Made by a program: the position numbers and the translations under genes. A DNA stretch of 64,000 bases from Candidatus Promineofilum glycogenicum (GTDB taxonomy: Bacteria; Chloroflexota; Anaerolineae; Promineifilales; Promineifilaceae): assembly GCA_016707605.1 (NCBI GenBank), contig JADJHJ010000014.1:1-64000 (forward strand). Reading direction: 5' to 3'. Positions within the stretch are counted from its first letter, which is position 1. Each line of letters starts with the position of its first letter. Under the pieces are notes generated by a model that had not been told where the DNA came from, ran no database searches, and saw only the letters and a list, made by a program, of their open reading frames with translations. Positions 55,464-62,226 of this stretch are shown in pieces.

Positions 55464-56273
55464 ATGGATGAGATCACGGCCAGCACCCAACTGCTTTGCC
55501 AACAGTGTTCCGCGCCCCTGGCGGTGGAGACGGGCGCGAAGTACGTCACCTGCGAGTTCTGCGGCACGGTCAACTTCGTCGACAAGAGCCAGGCCGTGCT
55601 GCACTACGCCGTGCGGCCGACGCTGGACGAGCAGCAGGCCGCCGCCGCCCTGCGCCGCTGGATGGCCGGCAACCAGACCGTCAAGGGGCTGGACGCCGCG
55701 GCGCGGATCGAGTCGCAGACCTACCAACTCTTTCCCCTGTGGATGGTGCGCGCGACGCGCCACGGCAAGGAAGAAGTCATCCTGAAGCCCGGCGCGGCCC
55801 TGTCGATCGTCGAGTTGGGCAAGCTGCGCGTGCCCGCCGCCGACCTGGAGCCTTATGACAGCACCCTCGACGGCGTAGCGGTCAAGCCGTCCGTGCCCGT
55901 GACCGCCGTTCATGGCTGGCTGGCCGCCAACGAGAACATCGCCGCCGAAGCCATCGAGGAGTTGGCCCTGGTCCACGCCCCCATCTACCAGTTCAAGTAT
56001 CGCTATAAGGACCAGACCTACACCGCCCTGGTCGATGCCGCCGCCGGCGAAGTCTTCGCCGCCATCTACCCGGAGAAGTTCGAGCTGCCCTACGTCTCCA
56101 TCGGCGGGTTGGGCTGTGTGGCCTACTTCCTGGCCGCGCTCATTCCCGCCTTTGGCCTGTGGGTGTTCAACGACATCGGCCTGGGACTGGGTCTGCTCAT
56201 CTATCTCGGCGTGGCCGTCACCCTGGCCATCCCCATCTTCATCGCCGCCGCGTCGGTTTCGCGCCGCTTTTAG
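55464..56273 (+). CDS. Zinc-ribbon membrane protein, copy A
   Basis: 269 residues from the ATG at 55464. N-terminal CQQC/CEFCG zinc ribbon (12-37), a beta-rich middle (RPTLDEQQAAAALRRWMAGN, ESQTYQLFPLWMVRA, LVHAPIYQFKYRYKDQTYTALVDAAAGEVFA), then two TM helices (IGGLGCVAYFLAALIPAFGLW; LGLLIYLGVAVTLAIPIFIAA). The order resembles proteins of unknown function seen across Chloroflexota. Followed 12 bases later by a paralogue; they form one operon. Confidence 0.75.
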   Translation: MDEITASTQLLCQQCSAPLAVETGAKYVTCEFCGTVNFVDKSQAVLHYAVRPTLDEQQAAAALRRWMAGNQTVKGLDAAARIESQTYQLFPLWMVRATRHGKEEVILKPGAALSIVELGKLRVPAADLEPYDSTLDGVAVKPSVPVTAVHGWLAANENIAAEAIEELALVHAPIYQFKYRYKDQTYTALVDAAAGEVFAAIYPEKFELPYVSIGGLGCVAYFLAALIPAFGLWVFNDIGLGLGLLIYLGVAVTLAIPIFIAAASVSRRF

Positions 56274-56285
56274 GCTGCACCTGCT

Positions 56286-58070
56286 ATGACGACCGAGACA
56301 CCACTTCCCAACGTGCCGCCGGCCGCGCCCGTCCCGCCGGCATCCGCGCCCATTCCGCCCGGTTCCGCGTCCTCGACCGCCGCGCCCCGCCCGACGCCGC
56401 GCGAAAGCTCGCAGGGCCTCATCTGCCCCAACTGCGCCGGCGTCGTGCCCGTGGCCGAAGGGCTGCGCGTCGTCCAGTGCCCCTACTGCAATCTGCACTC
56501 GCTGGTGCAGGGGGAGCGCGGCGTGCGCCGCTGGCAGGTGGCGCGGCAAGTCGACCGCGGCCGGGCCGAAGAGGCGGTGCGCGGCTTCCTGGGCGGAATG
56601 CGCAAGGCGCGCGACCTGCGCCGGCTGGCGACGATTGACGAGATGGTGCTGGCCTACCTGCCCTTCTGGCGCGTCGAGGCCACCGTGGCCGGCTGGCTGT
56701 TCGGCCGCGTGCGCAAGGACGAGGACGAGACCAAGCCCGACGAGCACTACGTCTTCGAGTCGATGCACTGGAACGACGCCGCCGTGGACGTGGCCGAGTT
56801 CGGCGTCCACCGCATCGTCGTCTCGCGCGACGATCTGTCGCCCTTTGACAGCCAGACGCTCCACGCCGAGGCGATGGTCTTCGAGCCGTCGGAGTCGCGC
56901 ACGGCGGCGCTGGACGAGGCGCGCAACTACTTCGTACGCCGGGCGCGCAAGGCCGCAGCGCAGAAGACCACCAGCTACGAGAACATCCAGCTCTTGCGGC
57001 CGGAGTTTGCCCTGGTCTACTTCCCGGTGTGGATCGGCCGCTACTCCTACCGCAACCGCACCTATCAGGTCGTCGTCGACGGCGCCAGCGGCCGGGTCAT
57101 GTATGGCAAGGCCCCCGGCAACATCCTCTACCGGGCCATCGCCCTCGTCGGCGGGCTGGCGGTGGGCAATCTGGTGCTGGTCAACGGCACCATCCTGGCC
57201 GCGCTGGCCCAGACCGACGACGACAGCCTGGGCCTGCTGCTGCTGCCCATCGCCGTGGGCGCCGGCCTCATCCTCTACGGCTATCGCCAGTTCCGCTATG
57301 GCGAGGAGGTGGAGGACAAACCGCGCGACTTCCAGAAGGCGGACGCTGAGGGCGGCTTGCTGGGTGGGGCCATTCCGTCGATGGGCGACCTGCCCAAGAT
57401 GATGAAGACGGGCATGACCGTCCTGGAAGACCTGGAGAAGATGAGCCGCCAGAGGCGCGCTAGAAACCGAGTTTCCAAAACTAACATGAAACTCTTACTC
57501 CTCCGCTGTCCCCGCTGCAACCACGCCCTGACGCCCGGCAACGACGACGTCGTCGTGCAGTGTCCCAACTGCCACGCCGCCGTGGCCATCAGCGAGGGCG
57601 GGCTGCAACTGTCGCCCGCGCAGTATGCCGCGTCGACGGAGCCGCGGCCGGAGACGTGGCTGCCGTTCTGGGTCTATCGCGGCCAGGTCACCTTCCAGTC
57701 GCGCCGGACGCAGGGCGGACGCTCGGCCACGGAAGAGGCGCAGAAGTTCTGGGGCCAGCCGCGCCGCATCTACATCCCCGCCTGGGCCTGTGAACTGGCC
57801 GACGCCCGCGATCTGGTCACTGATCTGTTGGCCAAGCAGCCCACTCTGAGCGCCATCACGCCGCCCGAAGACGCCGCCTTCCTGCCGGCGGCCATCACCA
57901 CCGAGGATGGCCGCAAACTGCTGGAACTGGTCATCGTCACCCTGGAGGCCCAGCGCAAAGATTGGCTGGAGTCGCTGAAGTATGAGCTGAAGCTGGACAG
58001 CGAAGCGCTGTGGCTGCTGCCCGCCCAGCGCGCCGGCGACGGCTGGACGCTGCTGATCAAGGGCGGTTAG
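56286..58070 (+). CDS. Two-zinc-ribbon membrane protein, copy B (possible fusion)
   Basis: 594 residues. After a Pro/Ala-rich start: CPNC/CPYC ribbon (about 41-62), a beta middle similar to copy A (YLPFWRVEATVAGW, LLRPEFALVYFPVWIGRYSYRNRTYQVVVDGASG), two TM helices, then a second ribbon CPRC/CPNC (about 409-430) and another beta unit (TWLPFWVYRGQVTF). Just before the second ribbon, RARNRVSKTNMKLLLLR is partly encoded by half of a REP-C palindrome (57461-57475). The Met in this segment resembles a gene start, so two genes may have been joined. Function unknown. Confidence 0.72.
   Translation: MTTETPLPNVPPAAPVPPASAPIPPGSASSTAAPRPTPRESSQGLICPNCAGVVPVAEGLRVVQCPYCNLHSLVQGERGVRRWQVARQVDRGRAEEAVRGFLGGMRKARDLRRLATIDEMVLAYLPFWRVEATVAGWLFGRVRKDEDETKPDEHYVFESMHWNDAAVDVAEFGVHRIVVSRDDLSPFDSQTLHAEAMVFEPSESRTAALDEARNYFVRRARKAAAQKTTSYENIQLLRPEFALVYFPVWIGRYSYRNRTYQVVVDGASGRVMYGKAPGNILYRAIALVGGLAVGNLVLVNGTILAALAQTDDDSLGLLLLPIAVGAGLILYGYRQFRYGEEVEDKPRDFQKADAEGGLLGGAIPSMGDLPKMMKTGMTVLEDLEKMSRQRRARNRVSKTNMKLLLLRCPRCNHALTPGNDDVVVQCPNCHAAVAISEGGLQLSPAQYAASTEPRPETWLPFWVYRGQVTFQSRRTQGGRSATEEAQKFWGQPRRIYIPAWACELADARDLVTDLLAKQPTLSAITPPEDAAFLPAAITTEDGRKLLELVIVTLEAQRKDWLESLKYELKLDSEALWLLPAQRAGDGWTLLIKGG
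57461..57475 (+). repeat. Half of a REP-C palindrome inside a gene
   Basis: TAGAAACCGAGTTTC, identical to the left arm at 17888-17902. The right arm is missing. It sits at a domain boundary of the zinc-ribbon gene. Confidence 0.75.
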
Positions 58071-58516
58071 CCTCCGGCCAGCCCGGCGACGATCTTGGCA
58101 ATCCGCCGCTGTCGTGTCTCCGCCGCTTTGGCCGTCTCCACCTGCCGGACGTGCTCCTTGCGGGCGCTGTAGCTGAGGGCGTCAAAGGCGGCGCGCAACC
58201 CCGGCCGCTCGGCCAGCGCCGCGGCCAGATCGTCGGGCACGTCCACCGTGCGCGGTTGGGTGTCCAGTTCGAGGGTGATCTCCACCGTCTGGCCCGCCTC
58301 GACCCCGGCCGCGGCGCGGCGTTCCTGGCTCAATGGCAGCATGTACACGTCGCCATAGGCGGCGACGGTGCTGCGGTAGCTGTGGCCGCCGATGTGGACG
58401 ACGACCTTCGGCCGCTTGCCCTGGCCCAACGCGGCGACGACCTCGGCCGGAACGGGGATGCCGGTGGCGTTCAGTCCCTCTTCCTGAGTAATCGTGGTTG
58501 TGTAAGTCGCTCTCAT
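58067..58516 (-). CDS. DUF1905 / YdeI-OmpD-associated family protein
   Basis: 149 residues. N-terminal DUF1905 barrel (ATGIPVPAEVVAALG, VVVHIGGHSYRSTVAAYGDVYMLPLS, AGVEAGQTVEITLELD) and C-terminal helical YdeI-like part (VPDDLAAALAERPGLRAAFDALSYSARKEHVRQVETAKAAETRQRRI). Members are linked with resistance to antimicrobial peptides and bacteriocins, but the mechanism is unknown. Overlaps the stop of the convergent zinc-ribbon gene. Confidence 0.9.
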   Translation of the reverse strand: MRATYTTTITQEEGLNATGIPVPAEVVAALGQGKRPKVVVHIGGHSYRSTVAAYGDVYMLPLSQERRAAAGVEAGQTVEITLELDTQPRTVDVPDDLAAALAERPGLRAAFDALSYSARKEHVRQVETAKAAETRQRRIAKIVAGLAGG

Positions 58517-58715
58517 CAGTCAGACTCCTTCACATCTTTGGGGGGGGAGGGTCCCGCACCGGCGAAGGGAAAGGGATACCATCCCGCCAGGGCAGTAAAC
58601 ACGCCACTATTGCCGTCCACACTTGAAAGGACTATAAACGAAGTTACACCGTTCTTACAATTCCTTCACAATGCCCAGGGATTGTCGATCTATCCTGGTG
58701 GCATAAGGAGAGCGC

Positions 58716-59099
58716 ATGGAAAAGCAACGCATTCACAGCAACGACGCCCCGGCGGCCGTCGGCCCTTACTCCCAGGCCATCCGCGTCGGCGATTTCGTGT
58801 TCACCGCCGGGCAAGTGGCCCTCGACCCGGCCGGCGGCGAGCTGGTCGGCGACGACGTGGCGGCGCAGACGGAGCAGGTCATCCGCAACCTGCGCGCCGT
58901 GCTGGCCGCGGCCGGCACCGACCTGGCCCACGTGGTCAAGACGACTGTCTTCCTGCAAAGCATGGGCGACTTCGCGGCCATGAACGCCGTCTACGCCCGC
59001 CACTTCCCCGAACCCTTCCCCGCCCGCTCCACCGTCGAAGTCGGCGGGCTGCCCAAGGGGGGGCTGGTCGAGATCGAGTGTGTAGCCCTTATCAGCTAG
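58716..59099 (+). CDS. RidA-family enamine/imine deaminase
   Basis: 127 residues, the usual length. AAGGAG precedes the ATG. Conserved AVGPYSQAIRVGDFVFTAGQ, catalytic Arg in PARSTVEV and Glu in VEIECVALI. Hydrolyses reactive 2-aminoacrylate and related imines from PLP enzymes, protecting metabolism. Its stop TAG coincides with the start of a palindrome (59097-59187). Confidence 0.95.
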   Translation: MEKQRIHSNDAPAAVGPYSQAIRVGDFVFTAGQVALDPAGGELVGDDVAAQTEQVIRNLRAVLAAAGTDLAHVVKTTVFLQSMGDFAAMNAVYARHFPEPFPARSTVEVGGLPKGGLVEIECVALIS

Positions 59100-59187
59100 G
59101 GATTAGGGGCTAGGGATTAGGGATTAGGGAAGAAGGGCGTACGTTTCTTCCCTAATCCCTAACCCCTAATCCCTAATCCCTAATCCG
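59097..59187. repeat. TAGGGAT-type tandem repeat palindrome
   Basis: Tandem GGGATTA units from 59099 to 59133 and complementary TAATCCC units from 59147 to 59187 can form a stem of about 30 bp. The left end supplies the RidA stop, and the right end stops 2 bases before the next ATG. Confidence 0.88.
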
Positions 59188-59189
59188 CC

Positions 59190-59891
59190 ATGCCCGACAC
59201 CATTCTCATCGCCGACGACGAAGCCAGCATCCGCGACCTGGCCCGGCTCTATTTGGAGAAAGAGGGCTTTCGCGTGCGCACGGCCGTGGACGGCGCGGCG
59301 GCGCTGGACGAAGTGCGCCGCGACCCGCCGGCCCTGCTCATCCTCGACCTGATGATGCCGCAGATGGACGGCTGGGAAGTCTGCCGCCGCGTGCGCGCCG
59401 AGAGCAACCTGCCCATCCTGATGCTGACCGCCCGCGACCAGGACATCGACAAGATCGTTGGCCTGGAGATGGGGGCCGACGACTATCTGACCAAGCCGTT
59501 CAACCCGCGCGAGCTGGTGGCCCGCGTGCGGGCCATCCTGCGCCGCGCCGGGGCCAAGACGCCGACGGAACGGCCGCGCCGCTTTGGCCGGGTGGAGATC
59601 GACCCGGCCAGCCGCGAAGTGACCGTCGACGGCGAGGCGGTCGCCCTGCGGGCCAAGGAGTTCGACCTGCTGCTGACGCTGGCCGAACACGCCAACCAGG
59701 TACTCTCGCGCGAGCAACTGCTTGACCGCGTCTGGGGCTACGAGTTCTACGGCCAGACGCGCACTGTGGACGTTCACGTCGCCCATCTGCGCGACCGGCT
59801 GACCGGCAGCGGGCTGGAGATCGAGACGGTCTGGGGGCGGGGCTATAAGCTGGCCGCCCGCGAGGGTCCGGCCGGCGAGCCAAACCCATGA
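59190..59891 (+). CDS. OmpR/PhoB-family response regulator, no partner kinase adjacent
   Basis: 233 residues. Receiver with acidic pair DD at 9-10, D53 in LILDLMMPQMDG, Thr in MLTARD, Lys in LTKPF. Winged helix with LRAKEFDLLLTLAEHANQ and RTVDVHVAHLRDRL, WGRGYKL. ATG immediately follows the palindrome, leaving no Shine-Dalgarno. The next gene starts in its stop codon (ATGA) and is a histidine phosphatase rather than a sensor kinase. Confidence 0.93.
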   Translation: MPDTILIADDEASIRDLARLYLEKEGFRVRTAVDGAAALDEVRRDPPALLILDLMMPQMDGWEVCRRVRAESNLPILMLTARDQDIDKIVGLEMGADDYLTKPFNPRELVARVRAILRRAGAKTPTERPRRFGRVEIDPASREVTVDGEAVALRAKEFDLLLTLAEHANQVLSREQLLDRVWGYEFYGQTRTVDVHVAHLRDRLTGSGLEIETVWGRGYKLAAREGPAGEPNP

Positions 59892-60384
59892 CGACGATCT
59901 CACTGGTTCGCCACGGTCTTGTGGAAAACCCCAACCAGGTCTACTACGGTCGCCTGGCCGGCTTTGGGCTGGCCCAGCTAGGCCGGGCGCAGGCCGCCGC
60001 CGCCGGCCGGCTGCTGGCTGCCGAGTCGGTAGCGGCCATCTATCACAGCCCCATGCAGCGCGCCGCCGAGACGGCCGCCCTCCTCCACGCCCAGATGCCG
60101 GCGCCCGTGCCGCTGGTCGAGTCGCCGCTGCTCAATGAAATCCACTCTCCCTACGATGGCCTGACCGTGGCCGAGATGGAGCGCCGCAACTGGGACTTCT
60201 ACAGCCAGTTGAGCACGCCCTACGATTCCCCAACGATGTGCTGGAGCGCGTAGTGGCTTTCTTCGACATGGCCCGTCGCCGCCACGCGGGGCAACACGTC
60301 GTTGCCCCCGTTCACGCCGAAAGAGTATCGACGCGCGGCAGCAGTTGGTATTCGGTTCACATTTCTAATCGGAGGAAAGAATGA
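59888..60384 (+). pseudogene. Histidine phosphatase (phosphoglycerate-mutase-like), frameshifted and C-terminally truncated
   Basis: RHG motif at residues 8-10 (LVRHGLVENPNQVYYGRL), SPMQRAAETAALL, and LNEIHSPYDGLTVAEM are typical. At about 60230 the frame shifts (PNDVLERVVAFFDMARRRHAG follows in the other frame). Then QHVVAPVHAE resembles a damaged VVAVSHAD, the second active-site His, and the rest is lost. The read-through frame ends at TGA 60382-60384, overlapping the phnD ATG. Probably inactive. Confidence 0.75.
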
Positions 60385-61385
60385 ACGTCCGTAAACTGTC
60401 CCTGTTTCTGGCCTTGATGCTCGTCTTCGCCCTGGCCCTGGCGGCCTGTGGCGGCGGCGCTGAGACGGTAGCTACCGTGGAGCCGGCCGTCGAAGAACCG
60501 GCGGTCGAAGAGCCCGCCGCCGAAGAGCCCGCGGCTGAGGAACCGGCGGCCGAAGAAGCCGCAACCGACCTCGGCACGGCCGACAACCCCATCGTCATGT
60601 CCTTCGTCCCCTCGGGCGACACGCAGGACATCATCGCCAGCGGCGACACCCTGGCCACGATGCTGAGCGAGGCCACCGGCCTGGTGGTCGAGGCCAACGT
60701 CGGCACCGACTTCTCGGCCGTGCGCGAAGCGATGTGCGCCGGACAGGCCCACATCGGCTGGCTGAACACCTTCAACTACGTGATGGCCAACGAGCAGTGC
60801 GGCGTTGACGCCGGCATGGTCACCTCGCGCTTCGATGCCACCACTTACTCCGGTCAGATCATCGTCCGTGCCGATAGCGGCATCGAGACGCTGGCCGACC
60901 TGGAGGGCAAGGTCATGTGCTGGGTAGACCCGGCCTCGACCTCCGGCTACATCATCCCGCGCATCATGCTGGCCGCCGAGGGCGTCGACCCCGACACCGC
61001 CTTCAGCGAGACCATCGAAGCCGGTTCGCACAACAACGTCGTGACCCAGGTCTACAATGGCGACTGCGACGCCGGCGCGACCTTCGCCGACGCCCGCACC
61101 GGCATCGAAGAGGAGTTCCCGGACGTGCTGGACGCAGTTGCCGTTCTGGCCACCACCAGCGAAATCCCCAACGACAGCGTTTCGTTCATCGCCGACTTCC
61201 CGGCCGAGATGCGGGCCGAGATCGTCGCCGCCCTGCTGGACATCTCCGCTTCGCCCGAAGGGCAGGAAGCGCTGAACACGCTGTACAACATCGAGGCGTT
61301 GCAGGAGTCGGACGACTCGTTCTACGACACCTTCCGCGCCGACCTGAGCCGCGCCGGCCTCAATATCGAGGAGCTGGCCCAGTAG
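60381..61385 (+). CDS. phnD: Phosphonate/phosphate-type ABC transporter substrate-binding lipoprotein
   Basis: 334 residues. GGAGGAAAGA upstream. Lipobox LALAAC with C23. The linker (residues 34-60) is a repeat of EEPAVEEPAAEEPAAEE. The mature part follows PhnD/PtxB (IVMSFVPSGDTQDI ... GQAHIGWLNTFNYVMANEQCG, ADLEGKVMCWVDPASTSGYIIPR). Binds phosphonate, phosphite or phosphate at the cell surface and delivers it to PhnCE. The substrate cannot be told from sequence; no phosphonate-cleaving genes are seen in the window. Confidence 0.93.
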   Translation: MNVRKLSLFLALMLVFALALAACGGGAETVATVEPAVEEPAVEEPAAEEPAAEEPAAEEAATDLGTADNPIVMSFVPSGDTQDIIASGDTLATMLSEATGLVVEANVGTDFSAVREAMCAGQAHIGWLNTFNYVMANEQCGVDAGMVTSRFDATTYSGQIIVRADSGIETLADLEGKVMCWVDPASTSGYIIPRIMLAAEGVDPDTAFSETIEAGSHNNVVTQVYNGDCDAGATFADARTGIEEEFPDVLDAVAVLATTSEIPNDSVSFIADFPAEMRAEIVAALLDISASPEGQEALNTLYNIEALQESDDSFYDTFRADLSRAGLNIEELAQ

Positions 61386-61459
61386 ATTGAGCAGTGGTCG
61401 GCGCGCGGTTCGGGGACGACGGCGCGCCGGCCACTTTGACCCCAAACCCAGGAACTGCC

Positions 61460-62226
61460 GTGCTCCAGATCAAAAACCTGACCAAGGTCTTCCCCGACGG
61501 CACCGTTGCCCTGCGCGACGTCAGCTTCGAGGTGCAAGACGGCGAGTTTCTGGCCATCATCGGCCTGTCCGGCTCCGGCAAGTCCACCCTGTTGCGCTGC
61601 ATCAACCGGCTGATCGACCCCACTTCGGGCACGATCCTGTGGGATGGCGTTGACGTGACCGCGGCCAACAGCGCCGAACTGCGCCAAATCCGGCGGCAGA
61701 TCGGCATGATCTTCCAGCACTTCAACCTGGTGCGGCGCAGCAGCGTCATGACCAACGTGCTGGCCGGGCGGCTGGGCTACGTCCACCCCTTCTGGAGCCT
61801 GATCGGGCGTTTCTCGGCCGACGACCGCCGCCGGGCCGTGGCCGCCCTGGAGCGCGTCGGCATCGAGGACAAGGCCGACAACCGCGCCGACCAGCTCTCC
61901 GGCGGCCAGCAGCAGCGCGTCGGCATCGCCCGCGCCCTGATGCAGGAGCCGCGCTGCTCCTGGCCGACGAGCCGGTGGCCAGCCTCGACCCCGTGCTCTC
62001 CCACTCCATCCTGCGCTACCTTGAACTCCTCAACCAGCAAGACCGCATCTTGTGCAGCCTGCACTTCCTGGACCTCGTCCACCGCTATGCCACCCGGGTT
62101 GTCGGGCTGAAGGACGGCCAGCTCGTCTTCGACGGTCTGCCGTCGGAGTTGACGCCCCAGAAGTTCAAAGAGGTGTACGGCGAAGAGGCGGAGATGGTCT
62201 CGGTCGGACCCGCCCATGCCGCCTAA
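61460..62226 (+). CDS. phnC: Phosphonate-type ABC transporter ATP-binding protein, one frameshift
   Basis: 254 residues from the GTG at 61460, which follows GGA; an ATG at 61394 would add 22 residues not seen in the family. Walker A GLSGSGKST, Q-loop QHFNLV, signature LSGGQQQRVGIARAL. A lost G near 61955 shifts the frame; Walker B continues as LLLADEPVASLDPVLS in the other frame. C-terminal VGLKDGQLVFDGLP. Couples ATP hydrolysis to PhnE. Its stop overlaps the phnE start by 11 bases. Confidence 0.95.
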
